A stretch of 64,000 nucleotides of DNA from an uncultured Moraxella sp. (GTDB lineage Bacteria; Pseudomonadota; Gammaproteobacteria; Pseudomonadales; Moraxellaceae): the NCBI GenBank assembly GCA_943908425.1, contig CALTTC010000003.1, positions 1 to 64,000 of the forward strand. Direction: 5' to 3'. Every line of letters starts with the position of its first letter. Within the stretch, counting starts at the first letter, position 1. This document shows, piece after piece, positions 26,562 through 35,429 of this stretch. The position numbers were made by a program, and so were the translations under genes. Below the pieces are notes generated by a model. That model was not told the DNA's origin and did not search any database. It saw only the letters and a list, made by a program, of their open reading frames with translations.

Positions 26562-26624
26562 AGTTACTTTTGAGTTATAGTTACTTTTGAGTTATAGCTA
26601 CTTTTAAATTATAGTTATTTTTAC
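26562..26624. repeat. 17-bp tandem units in the lpxB-rnhB spacer
   Basis: AGTTACTTTTGAGTTAT occurs twice exactly (26562-26578 and 26579-26595), then AGCTACTTTTAAATTAT (26596-26612) and a partial fourth copy. No gene is present; the array sits in a 205-bp spacer. Confidence 0.9.
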
Positions 26625-26724
26625 AATAACCCAATGGTTAATTATTTCAAAGTTCAGCTGTTTAAACGGCTCATAATCGCTCAAGTTTATCACTTGCATC
26701 AAGCAATCAATTAGGTAACTCATT

Positions 26725-27417
26725 ATGCCCCAAAAGCCCCCTATACCACCGATAAGCGACCAGCTTATTATCAACCCTGCCATCGGTCAAGGGGTGATTA
26801 TTGGCGTTGATGAAGTTGGGCGGGGCTGTTTGTTTGGGCATATGACGGTTGTGGCATTGGCACTGCCTAGCACGCTTAGCACGCCACTACCGCAACTGAC
26901 TTGCCCAGCACTTACCCAATTAAACGACTCCAAAAAACTCACCCACAAACAGCGTGAGCAATTATTTACAAGCATTAAAAAAATTGCAAGTTTTGCCGTT
27001 GTCAATATCAGTGCCAGCATCATTGACCATATCAATATTCACAACGCCACATTGCTTGGAATGAAAACCGCCATTCAAACCCTTGCCAAATACCACAGCC
27101 CCCAAGCGATTTTGATTGACGGCAAGCATTTACCCAGTTTTGATGACGAATTTGCCCCACTTGCCGATTGCACCCAAGCGATAATTCAAGGCGACAGCCA
27201 ACACAGCAGTATCGCTTGTGCCAGTATTGTTGCCAAAATCTGCCGTGATAGGGCAATGATGACTTATGCTGAGCATTACCCTGCCTACGGGCTAGAACAA
27301 CATAAAGGCTACCCTACCGCCAAGCATAAAGAAGCGATTGCCAAGTTTGGCGTATTGCCAGAACACCGCCGTAGTTACGCCCCCATTCAACAAGCCATCG
27401 CCATAGCAAACTGCTAA
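26725..27417 (+). CDS. rnhB: Ribonuclease HII
   Basis: Cleaves RNA in RNA-DNA hybrids, including single ribonucleotides. In 230 residues, the metal-binding acidic residues lie in GVDEVGRG near residue 28, LNDSKKLT near residue 70 and LIDG near residue 130. QGDSQHSSIACASIVAK and CRDRAM follow, as in the family. The protein is longer than the usual 200 by an N-terminal Pro-rich stretch. Same-strand neighbour of lpxB. Confidence 0.95.
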   Translation: MPQKPPIPPISDQLIINPAIGQGVIIGVDEVGRGCLFGHMTVVALALPSTLSTPLPQLTCPALTQLNDSKKLTHKQREQLFTSIKKIASFAVVNISASIIDHINIHNATLLGMKTAIQTLAKYHSPQAILIDGKHLPSFDDEFAPLADCTQAIIQGDSQHSSIACASIVAKICRDRAMMTYAEHYPAYGLEQHKGYPTAKHKEAIAKFGVLPEHRRSYAPIQQAIAIANC

Positions 27418-27449
27418 ACAGTGCCTTAAGCAACGAGCTTAGCAATAAG

Positions 27450-28148
27450 CTAGGCAATAACACAAGTCATCGGCAAGGCTCGGCGTTCATCAAAAGGATT
27501 TAAGGCATTCACCATCATCAGCTTTTCATAATTTTTTAATTCATCAACGCTGATATCAGTAAGAGCAATACGCCCCTGCTCCAATAAAAATTGTCGCTGT
27601 GTGCCACACAACAGGGGCGTGCTTGGCGTGTACCATCGCCCATTTTGCCAAAACAGCAAATTACCAATGGTACAATCACTCACTTGCCCATGATTGATAA
27701 TAATAATTTCATCAACAGCATCACTTGCTTGGGCGGTCGCAAGTAACCGAGCAAATACCCTGCGGTCGCTATATTTATAGCGGTAGTCAAGGTTGTTATG
27801 ATGAATAATTTTTAAACGGTTGATGGGTTTTGGCGTGTAATCAAAACATTCAACGCTAATTACGGTATCGGTACGTTTGGCATTATCGTGGTTGTTGGTA
27901 TTGGCATTGATATTGGCATAAGTAATTCTACCACGCCGTACAGTAGACGATGGCGTGTTTTTGATGGGATTATTGCACAAATACGCATCAATGAGTGGCT
28001 GTAAATCGTGGATAATATGGCGACAACCCAAAAATAACTGCCCTGCCACAAACCGCCGATTATGATAGCTAAGATTGACAATACGCCCCCGCACAATCGC
28101 TACCGTCTCAAATAACGTGTTATTTATGCTAGTGTTGGTATTTGTCAT
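27450..28148 (-). CDS. PLP aminotransferase class IV protein, aminodeoxychorismate-lyase-like
   Basis: A 232-residue fold-type IV PLP protein. The likely Schiff-base lysine lies in LDYRYKYSDRR near residue 143 and the phosphate-binding segment is VSDCTIGNLLFWQNGRWYTP. Such proteins include PabC (4-amino-4-deoxychorismate lyase, folate) and short branched-chain aminotransferase relatives; a PabC-like role is the best guess. An Asn/Thr-rich insertion (about residues 78-90) is encoded by a repetitive stretch near 27.9 kb. Lies alone on the minus strand, convergent with rnhB. Confidence 0.72.
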   Translation of the reverse strand: MTNTNTSINNTLFETVAIVRGRIVNLSYHNRRFVAGQLFLGCRHIIHDLQPLIDAYLCNNPIKNTPSSTVRRGRITYANINANTNNHDNAKRTDTVISVECFDYTPKPINRLKIIHHNNLDYRYKYSDRRVFARLLATAQASDAVDEIIIINHGQVSDCTIGNLLFWQNGRWYTPSTPLLCGTQRQFLLEQGRIALTDISVDELKNYEKLMMVNALNPFDERRALPMTCVIA

Positions 28149-28281
28149 TGTTTGCCTATGAACAGTGATAACTTTGGTCAGCCAATACCTTTAGTCAGTG
28201 ATACCATTTTAACCATCACCAACCTAACATCACCAACTTAACCATTATCAACCAATTATCCATTGCCAACATTGATAGCAA

Positions 28282-29040
28282 TTAGTCATCAAGCCAGCCG
28301 ATTTCTTTGGCGGTAAAGCGGTTGATTTGCGTTTGCTCTAACCCTTTGGGCATTTTGTATTGATTTGGACTAATAGGAATATGCACCGCCATTAAAGCAG
28401 CATACTTTTGTGGATAAGGGGGCGATTTATTTGGCTCAGCGAAGCCTTGTGGGTACAGCGGTTGTCCGTCGCTTAGATTGTATTTATCGGTTGCCCCAAA
28501 GCCGTGTAGGCTTTCGTGAGCGATAACCACGTTGTTGGTGTCAGCTTTTTTGGGCGTAGCAAATAAATTCACCACACCAATGCGTCCATTTTGTAGGGCG
28601 GTAGACGTGTGGGTCAGCACAGGATTGCTTGGATCATAATACTGTAGAAATAACGTCAAGCTTGGCTTAGCAGTGTCTTTGGGGCGGTTTTTGTAGGCAT
28701 AATAACGAAATTTTAAGCTCCAAATAATGGCATCGGTGATTGTGCCATTACGGGGGACAGCAGGCGGTTTTTTGGCGACAGGCTCACCCAAGCGATAATA
28801 CATCTTAACAGGACGACCAAATTGCTTGGACTGCTCCGCCATATAGCTGTCAATCACTTTAAAATCTTGTGGCGTTAATTGCTCAATATAAGCTTGCGTT
28901 GTGGCACTGCCATCGGCATTGATCGGATAGAGTCCAACATAGACCACCCGATCCCAGTTTTGGTTGCCGTCACGATACGCGTTGGCAATTACCACAATGA
29001 GTACCGACAATAACAGCGCAACGCGTAATTTTTTAAACAT
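28282..29040 (-). CDS. Secreted or anchored zinc-metalloprotease-like protein
   Basis: A 252-residue protein with an N-terminal hydrophobic segment (residues 6-22) that may be a signal peptide or anchor. Residues 175-185 read HESLHGFGATD, a match to HExxHxxGxxD in which the third metal ligand is Asp, as in snapalysin-type metzincins. The rest is not recognised, though MAVHIP after it could be the Met-turn region. Likely periplasmic or exposed, role unknown. It lies 80 bases downstream of der. Confidence 0.62.
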   Translation of the reverse strand: MFKKLRVALLLSVLIVVIANAYRDGNQNWDRVVYVGLYPINADGSATTQAYIEQLTPQDFKVIDSYMAEQSKQFGRPVKMYYRLGEPVAKKPPAVPRNGTITDAIIWSLKFRYYAYKNRPKDTAKPSLTLFLQYYDPSNPVLTHTSTALQNGRIGVVNLFATPKKADTNNVVIAHESLHGFGATDKYNLSDGQPLYPQGFAEPNKSPPYPQKYAALMAVHIPISPNQYKMPKGLEQTQINRFTAKEIGWLDD

Positions 29041-29122
29041 AGTTGTCTCTTGATTATGCCGTATTAGCCTCTAAGACCCTGCTTTTTAAATTTAATATCA
29101 GATTTAACGCTGACAAGATAAG

Positions 29123-30538
29123 TTAGCGTTTTTTATCACGTTTTTTAAAGCTGGCAATCCGTTTTTTCTGGCGCATTGCACGAGCTTTATTGACCACTTT
29201 GGGATTTTTTTTGCCTTCATAGGGGTTGGCGTTTTGCTTAAATTCTACCTGCAAAGGCGTGCCTTCTAGCTTAAATACCGCCCGATAGGTATTTTCTAGG
29301 TAACGCTGATAGCTTTTGGACAGACTGCTGGTTTGATTGCCGTGAATAACAATCACAGGGGGGTTGTGTCCGCCCAAATGGGCATAACGCAATTTAATCC
29401 GCCGTCCTGCCACCATTGGCGGTGGGTGAGCTTCTACCGCATCTTGTAAAATCTGGGTCAAGCGACTGGTAGACACCTTAAACATCGCTGCATCATAGGC
29501 TTTGTGAATGGACGGATACAAATTGCCCACCCCATTGCCATACAAGGCGGAAATGAGATGAATTTTAACATAAGGAATAAAATCAAAACGTCTGTCCATC
29601 TCAATTTTGACCATATCTTTTTGTTCTTGGCTAAGATTGTCCCATTTGTTGATGGCAATGACAATGGCACGTCCAGCGTCAAGGGCATAGCCTAACATAT
29701 GCAAATCTTGATCAACAATGCCTTCTTTGGCATCAATCACCACCACCACAACATTGGCATCTTTGATGGCTTGCAAGGTTTTGATGACCGAAAATTTCTC
29801 CACCTTTTCGGTCGTGCGTCCACGCCGTCTGACCCCTGCTGTGTCAATCAACACATAATGCCGTCCTTCTCGCTCAAATGGAATGTAAATGCTGTCTCGG
29901 GTTGTGCCTGGCATATCAAATACCACCACCCGCTCTTCGCCAAGCAAACGATTGACCAAGGTAGATTTACCAACATTGGGTCTGCCCACAATCGCCAATT
30001 TTAGCCCTGCTGGGCTTTCAATCACTTCATCGTCATCTGCCATATCGGCGGTAACAATTTCTAGCAAGTTGCTTACACCCTTGCCGTGGCTTGCGGTTAA
30101 AGGCTGTGGCTCACCAAAACCCAATTCATAAAACTCGCCAATGCTGGCTTCGTGTACGCCATCGGTTTTGTTGGCAGCAATCCACACAGGTTTGCCAAGC
30201 GTATGCAAAAACTGAGCAATTTGACTGTCGGCAGGCGTAATGCCCGCCCGTGCGTCCACCACAAATATCACGCTGTCGGCTTCGTGAATGGCAGTGTAGG
30301 ATTGCTCGGACATATAATCATCAATGTTGCCTTGCCCATCATCGCCTTCGCCGATACCGCCTGTGTCAATCACAATAAACGATTTATTATCAAAATGCAC
30401 ATCGCCATATTGGCGGTCTCGGGTCAGCCCTGCCAAATCAGCAACCAAGGCTTGACGGCTTTTGGTCAGCTGATTAAACAGCGTGGATTTGCCAACATTG
30501 GGGCGACCAATTAAGGCGATTACGGGTTTTACAGTCAT
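29123..30538 (-). CDS. der: Ribosome-biogenesis GTPase Der (EngA)
   Basis: GTPase with two tandem G domains needed for 50S maturation. G1 motifs GRPNVGKSTLFNQLT near residue 10 and GRPNVGKSTLVNRLL near residue 187 show both domains. G3 DTGG and DTAG and G4 NKTD and NKWD are visible. The C-terminal KH-like domain ends with a basic tail. 471 residues, usual length. It is the last gene of a minus-strand run starting near rlmN, with 268 bp before bamB. Confidence 0.97.
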   Translation of the reverse strand: MTVKPVIALIGRPNVGKSTLFNQLTKSRQALVADLAGLTRDRQYGDVHFDNKSFIVIDTGGIGEGDDGQGNIDDYMSEQSYTAIHEADSVIFVVDARAGITPADSQIAQFLHTLGKPVWIAANKTDGVHEASIGEFYELGFGEPQPLTASHGKGVSNLLEIVTADMADDDEVIESPAGLKLAIVGRPNVGKSTLVNRLLGEERVVVFDMPGTTRDSIYIPFEREGRHYVLIDTAGVRRRGRTTEKVEKFSVIKTLQAIKDANVVVVVIDAKEGIVDQDLHMLGYALDAGRAIVIAINKWDNLSQEQKDMVKIEMDRRFDFIPYVKIHLISALYGNGVGNLYPSIHKAYDAAMFKVSTSRLTQILQDAVEAHPPPMVAGRRIKLRYAHLGGHNPPVIVIHGNQTSSLSKSYQRYLENTYRAVFKLEGTPLQVEFKQNANPYEGKKNPKVVNKARAMRQKKRIASFKKRDKKR

Positions 30539-30806
30539 TAGAATCTCTAAAAATTATATTAAAATAAGCTTGCGCGCCTTACAATCGCAATAAGTAAGCA
30601 CATACATTACACAAGCAAATAGGTTACAAAGCCTAACAAATAAGCATTCTTTAAGCGTTTATCTAGCGCCAAAAGCTAGTTTACGATTAGCAGTACAACA
30701 AGCTAGCTAAATAACCCAAACATTATCACCTGCGCAAACTTATAGCCCATTGGGGTAATGGCTAGCGCTTGCTGCCATACGTACAGCTTAGACAACGCGC
30801 AACAAT

Positions 30807-31970
30807 CTATTGCACTTGCCAGACAGCCACTGTGCCTGTCTGTGTTTGCGCGTATAAGCGATTATCTTTGGCGATTAAGTTAGTAATAGCGCCTTTAATC
30901 TGCGTACGTCCAACAATATTGCCTTCTACAGTTAATAAATGCACCACGCCATCATAGTCGCCCACCGCCACATAACGTCCGATAGCGACTGGTGTTGTCG
31001 GCTTACGAAAGCGTAACGCATTGTTTTGCCATAGACGTTTGCCAGTCAGGGCATCAAAACCGTAAAGCATTCCATCACTATCAGCGCCAATGAGCACGCC
31101 TGCCATATGCGCCACGCCAAGATTAGTCGCAAAATCTTCCACCACAAACAAGGGCTGACCTGTACTCATATCAAAGCCAGCAAAATTACCACTAACGCTC
31201 GTCACATACAAATGATTATCCACAACAAGTGGGCGCGCATCCACATCACGCATTACCCCTGCACCCCCCGTACCAACAAGGCGTGTCCATAGTGGCGTAC
31301 CACTATCGCTAGCAATGGCGTGAATACGTCCGTCTGCCGTCCCAAACAGCGCCGTATCGTTATCCAACCGCAATGGCAATGCCGTACCACGTACGCTTAT
31401 GCCTGGCTGACGGGTTGAAAACTGCCATACCACCGCCCCTGTACGTACATCTAAGCCATAAATCACGCCATTATTAGCCGATAACAATAGACGGTCATTA
31501 GCAACCACCGCTGGCGCAAGCACACTTGTGCCAAGCGGCGTCTCCCACAACGGCTCGCCTGTCTGACTATGTAGCGCAATTACCCTGCCACTACGCGTAG
31601 TCACGACCGCAATTTGGGCTTGGGATGCTAGCCCAACGCCACCGACAATCGTCTCTGGCAATGTTGTTTGCCAGGCAATTTGTCCGTCAAGTAAGCTTGT
31701 GACAACACCTGTCGGGGTAGCTGCCACCAATTGATTGCCATTGATTGCCGGCACTAAAGTTGGGTCGCTAACGTTTTTGTTACGCTTTAAACCCTTATCT
31801 TGCGGTAGTTGTGCTGTAACGACTGGCACTAAGGTTGCTTGGGCAGCATTTAACGCCACAAGTGGCACAGGCTTACGTGCTTCAGGTTTTATGGTCTTGG
31901 TACAAGAAATCAAGCCAGTAGCCATAATAAGTGCCACTACCATACCATGCATTGTTACAAAATTTTTCAT
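30807..31970 (-). CDS. bamB: Outer-membrane assembly lipoprotein BamB
   Basis: Beta-propeller lipoprotein of the BAM complex, which folds outer-membrane beta-barrels. In 387 residues: a signal peptide with lipobox ISC (Cys23), then eight PQQ-like blades with recurring G-x-h-x-A-h-x-x-x-T/S-G segments such as VIALHSQTGEPLWETPL and VYGLDVRTGAVVWQF type. It lies nine bases downstream of yfgM on the same strand. Order yfgM-bamB-der is the usual one. Confidence 0.93.
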   Translation of the reverse strand: MKNFVTMHGMVVALIMATGLISCTKTIKPEARKPVPLVALNAAQATLVPVVTAQLPQDKGLKRNKNVSDPTLVPAINGNQLVAATPTGVVTSLLDGQIAWQTTLPETIVGGVGLASQAQIAVVTTRSGRVIALHSQTGEPLWETPLGTSVLAPAVVANDRLLLSANNGVIYGLDVRTGAVVWQFSTRQPGISVRGTALPLRLDNDTALFGTADGRIHAIASDSGTPLWTRLVGTGGAGVMRDVDARPLVVDNHLYVTSVSGNFAGFDMSTGQPLFVVEDFATNLGVAHMAGVLIGADSDGMLYGFDALTGKRLWQNNALRFRKPTTPVAIGRYVAVGDYDGVVHLLTVEGNIVGRTQIKGAITNLIAKDNRLYAQTQTGTVAVWQVQ

Positions 31971-31979
31971 GAGTATTCT

Positions 31980-32774
31980 CTAAGGTTCGTTCACAGGCGT
32001 TGGCATCTCAACCAACGGTTCATCAGTTTCTGCATTTAAAGGACTGTCTATTGCCGGTTGTACCGAAGGCGTTGTCACCACCGCAGGTTTAGGGGTAATG
32101 GGGGCAGGTGTGAGACCGAGCGCTTGCATTTTAAGGCTTAGCAGTGCTCTTGGTTCTTGGCGGGCCGTTAATAATTCCCACGCTTGATTATAGGCGTCCT
32201 TGGCTTTACCTTCATCGCCTTTTGCCACATAAATATCGCCCAAAATTTCAAGACGGCTTGGCTCAAAGCTGTTAGGATACTCTTTTTCAATCGTCGTCAG
32301 CGCCTTATCCAACTCATTATTGGCAAGTTGTAGTGCTGCTAATTGTAGTCCGCTAATTGCCAGTAGTCCGCTATCGGCTAATTTTAACGCATTAGCCTGC
32401 TCAAGACTGGCTATCGCTCCCGCTAAGTCGTTATTATCTGCCTGTACGCGCGCCTTAGTCATCAGTGCTTGCCACGCATAAACCGTGTCACCGTGATTTG
32501 CCACTAGGCTATCAACGCTTGCATACAGCTTATCACGCTCAGGGGCAGTCACCGCATCGGGATTTTGCGCACCAAGGCTTACAGCATCCGCTTGCTCGGC
32601 AATCACCGTATAACCATCAGCAGCCACCGTATCCACCCGCCCACCGTGCGTTTGCCAGTAGTTATAGCCAAAATAACCAAGTAGCACAAGCACAATCACC
32701 CATACAATCTTAGCACCATGCTCTTTTAATGCAAGCCAAGCTTGTTTGTCATTGGTTACGAGCGGGTCTGCCAT
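31980..32774 (-). CDS. yfgM: YfgM-like TPR membrane protein, SecYEG-associated
   Basis: A 264-residue inner-membrane protein with one N-terminal helix (residues 24-42, IVWVIVLVLLGYFGYNYW) and a periplasmic tetratricopeptide region from about 90 to 210. In E. coli, YfgM sits at SecYEG with the chaperone PpiD. The C-terminal tail (about 215-264) is Pro/Thr-rich and longer than in E. coli YfgM. Nine-base gap to bamB supports co-transcription. Confidence 0.88.
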   Translation of the reverse strand: MADPLVTNDKQAWLALKEHGAKIVWVIVLVLLGYFGYNYWQTHGGRVDTVAADGYTVIAEQADAVSLGAQNPDAVTAPERDKLYASVDSLVANHGDTVYAWQALMTKARVQADNNDLAGAIASLEQANALKLADSGLLAISGLQLAALQLANNELDKALTTIEKEYPNSFEPSRLEILGDIYVAKGDEGKAKDAYNQAWELLTARQEPRALLSLKMQALGLTPAPITPKPAVVTTPSVQPAIDSPLNAETDEPLVEMPTPVNEP

Positions 32775-32828
32775 TTTCTTTTCCTAAATTAGCCATCAAT
32801 ACGGGTATAACCGTTGTATAAATTGTCA

Positions 32829-32904
32829 TCTTAGCACTATTCACCTTAAGTGCCATCAATCTTAGTGCCATCATCTTAATGTCATTCAATGTTAGTGTCA
32901 TTTA
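32829..32904. repeat. Degenerate repeats in the hisS-yfgM spacer
   Basis: The spacer holds at least five loosely similar units built on ATCTTAGTGCCATC and ATGTTAGTGTCATT. Units vary from 14 to 18 bases. No gene seen. Confidence 0.6.
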
Positions 32905-32951
32905 AGCTTCACACCGCTTAAGCTTAACCACCAACGCCAATGAACAAATTG

Positions 32952-34238
32952 CTACCTACCCAATAATTGTAGCACTTCATCAAGGCTTTGGGTACTTTGC
33001 TCACCTGTTTGCATGGTTTTGACGCTCACCAAACCGCTTTTTACTTCATCTTCGCCGATAATCAGTGTCAATTTTACCCCTGATTTGTCTGCCTTTTTCA
33101 TTTGCGATTTTAGGCTTAATGCCCCCGCCATTTTAACCTGAATACCGTGTTGTCTTAACTTATCCGCACATTCAAAGCCGTCAGCATAAACATCAGGGTG
33201 AGCTACCACAAACACATCGCACACGCTTGGATGGTCAAACGCATTGACACTCGCAATCAGTAATAACAGTCTTTCAAGTCCCATCGCAAAGCCAACGGCA
33301 GGTTCTGATTTGTCCGACTGCTTTAATTGACCAATCAGCCCGTCATAGCGTCCACCACCGCAAATGGTCGCTTGCGACCCAAGCCTATCGGTCGTCCACT
33401 CAAACACTGTTTTATTATAATAATCCAGTCCACGCACCAATTTTGGGTTAATAACAAAATCAATGCCCATTTTGGTCAAATAATCCTGCACCGTGTTAAA
33501 ATGCTGGCGACTGTCATCACCCAAAAACTCACTTAATTTTGGGGCGTTTTGCAAAATTTTTTGCGTATTGGCATCTTTACTGTCCAAAATCCGTAGCGGA
33601 TTGGTGCTAAGCCTGCGTTGGCTGTCGCTGTCTAACTCGTCTTTTTTGTCGGTCAAATAATCAATCAATGCCGTACGGTAAGCCAAGCGTTCGTGCGGCT
33701 CGCCTAAGCTATTTAACTCAAGCGTTACCACCTTATCAATACCCAACGCCTGCCACATACGATAAGTCATCAAAATCAGCTCGGCATCAGCATCAGGTAA
33801 GGCACTACCAAAACTTTCTACCCCCAACTGGTGAAACTGGCGATAGCGTCCCTTTTGGGGTTTTTCGTAGCGAAACATCGCTCCCACATACCATAATTTT
33901 GGCGTATCGCCACGCAATAAATTATGTTCAAGCACCGCTCGCACACAGCCTGCCGTGCCTTCAGGACGCAGTGCCATTGGGGTTTTTTCATCGCTTTTGT
34001 CGCCGTGATATACCACCGAAAACATCTCTTTTTCTACAATGTCGGTAGCATCGCCAATCGCTCTGGCAAACAGCGTGGTCTCTTCCACCACCGGCAAGCG
34101 AATTTGCTCATAACCAAAACTGTCCAAGACAGCAGCAAGCTTCGCTTCTAAATAACGCCATTGCCACGATGACATACTGTCGCCATTATCTTTTGGTAAA
34201 ATGTCATTAAAACCACGAATAGATACTAAAGTCGCCAT
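32952..34238 (-). CDS. hisS: Histidyl-tRNA synthetase
   Basis: Charges tRNA-His. A 428-residue class II synthetase: motif 1 region near residue 30, motif 2 in the segment with GRYRQFHQLGVESFG, the histidine-specific LVRGLDYYNKTVFEW and GGRYDGLIGQL, motif 3 GFAMGLERLLLL. The C-terminal anticodon-binding domain is complete. A 210-bp repeat-rich spacer separates it from the HrgA-like gene upstream, unlike the typical ispG-hisS adjacency. Confidence 0.97.
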   Translation of the reverse strand: MATLVSIRGFNDILPKDNGDSMSSWQWRYLEAKLAAVLDSFGYEQIRLPVVEETTLFARAIGDATDIVEKEMFSVVYHGDKSDEKTPMALRPEGTAGCVRAVLEHNLLRGDTPKLWYVGAMFRYEKPQKGRYRQFHQLGVESFGSALPDADAELILMTYRMWQALGIDKVVTLELNSLGEPHERLAYRTALIDYLTDKKDELDSDSQRRLSTNPLRILDSKDANTQKILQNAPKLSEFLGDDSRQHFNTVQDYLTKMGIDFVINPKLVRGLDYYNKTVFEWTTDRLGSQATICGGGRYDGLIGQLKQSDKSEPAVGFAMGLERLLLLIASVNAFDHPSVCDVFVVAHPDVYADGFECADKLRQHGIQVKMAGALSLKSQMKKADKSGVKLTLIIGEDEVKSGLVSVKTMQTGEQSTQSLDEVLQLLGR

Positions 34239-34272
34239 TATTTACTCTCTATTATCTTAAAAAACCATTTTT

Positions 34273-34420
34273 GCTTTAAAATTGCTACTTTAAAAACTAT
34301 TATTATCTTAAAAACCATCATCACTTTAACACTATTGCTTTAACACTATCACTTTAACACGAACACTGTTGCTTTAAAAATTATCGCTACTTTAACACCG
34401 CCACTTTAACAATTTTTAAG
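34273..34420. repeat. Degenerate CTTTAACACTA repeats upstream of hisS
   Basis: Units such as CTTTAACACTATTG and CTTTAACACTATCA follow one another, then CTTTAACACCGCCA and looser ones with 14-20-base spacing. The array occupies most of the spacer between hisS and the HrgA-like gene. No spacers of constant length, so not CRISPR. Confidence 0.7.
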
Positions 34421-34448
34421 CATTCGCTAACTGTTTGGTTATCAGCAC

Positions 34449-35420
34449 TTATTCTGTTGATATTTTATCAAATTCATCTAAAAACCGCTTGGGATTAGAA
34501 ACATCAAAATCAGTCACCGTTTTTAAAAACTGCTTAAAATGATTATTTTTACTTGCCAATTCATCAACCACCGAATAATCCATTTTTTCTTTAAATTTAG
34601 CAGGCGATACAATTTTACTGTCGTCAATACACGTAAGATTTAGCTCAATAACACCAATACCAAAACTTTGTGATAATTTTTGCAAAGCTTCAATAAACTG
34701 TCCGTCTTTTTTGATATCAAGTGCCACCAAATAGCCTTCATTTGCCCAGCTAGAGTTACTCACCGCCTGAAAAAAACTTTCTTTATAATTAGAAAAATTT
34801 AGCTCCCTTTTAATTTCAAAAGAAAAAATTTTAATGGGCAAAATATCAAACTTTTTAATAAAATTTAAGACATTACCCCCTTGATAATTGGCATACTCAA
34901 AATTAACCGCCACCATATCAGGATATAACCATCTATCTGCCCCTTTGGTGCTTTTACTGCTACTTTCGTGAAAAATGGTTTTAGAATACGCCTTAAAATA
35001 AGCACTATTTTTTAAAAAAGCACACAATACAGGATGCAAATCTCGCTCTTTTAAGTCAGACCCTTTATGACGGCTTTGCTTTAAATACTGGGTATTACTA
35101 TCGGTTATTGTGCCATTGTTTAATAAAAAATCATCGTTTAATAAAAGCACATTTGAATTATTCCTATTTTTTAATTGATATTGTTTGGGTTTGGTGCCAA
35201 AAACGCATTCAAATACCTCATTATCAGTATAAACAGTGCGACAAAAAGTAACGTCAGGCGTTTTACCTGAAAATTGCCCAGTTTCTTTATTAAAGGTGTC
35301 CAAACGTTCATACCAACCTTGCTCCCCTGCAAAATCCCACATCTGTTTTGGGGTCATTGGACGATTGGTTGCTTTTAGTACGTCTATGGCAAGCTGTTTA
35401 AAGCTGATTTTGTTCATCAC
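34449..35420 (-). CDS. HrgA-like protein: HARE-HTH domain plus PD-(D/E)xK-like nuclease domain
   Basis: A 323-residue protein of the COG2958/HrgA type. Residues about 6-90 resemble the HARE helix-turn-helix (PMTPKQMWDFAGEQGW and SGKTPDVTF), a DNA-binding domain linked to modified bases. The C-terminal part has WLYPDMVAV (Pro167-Asp168) and IKIFSFEIKREL (Glu202-x-Lys204), followed by a glutamine-containing helix FFQAV, the arrangement of PD-(D/E)xK nucleases. HrgA genes are linked to restriction-modification loci in Helicobacter. Here it stands alone between ispG (9 bp downstream) and hisS, which are normally adjacent, and its sequence is more AT-rich than neighbours, so transfer is likely. 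Confidence 0.75.
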   Translation of the reverse strand: MMNKISFKQLAIDVLKATNRPMTPKQMWDFAGEQGWYERLDTFNKETGQFSGKTPDVTFCRTVYTDNEVFECVFGTKPKQYQLKNRNNSNVLLLNDDFLLNNGTITDSNTQYLKQSRHKGSDLKERDLHPVLCAFLKNSAYFKAYSKTIFHESSSKSTKGADRWLYPDMVAVNFEYANYQGGNVLNFIKKFDILPIKIFSFEIKRELNFSNYKESFFQAVSNSSWANEGYLVALDIKKDGQFIEALQKLSQSFGIGVIELNLTCIDDSKIVSPAKFKEKMDYSVVDELASKNNHFKQFLKTVTDFDVSNPKRFLDEFDKISTE

Positions 35421-35429
35421 TTTAGTTCA

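Noticed and set aside
34273..34420. Possible CRISPR array
   Set aside because: Unit spacing varies from 14 to 20 bases, and there are no unique spacers or cas genes nearby.
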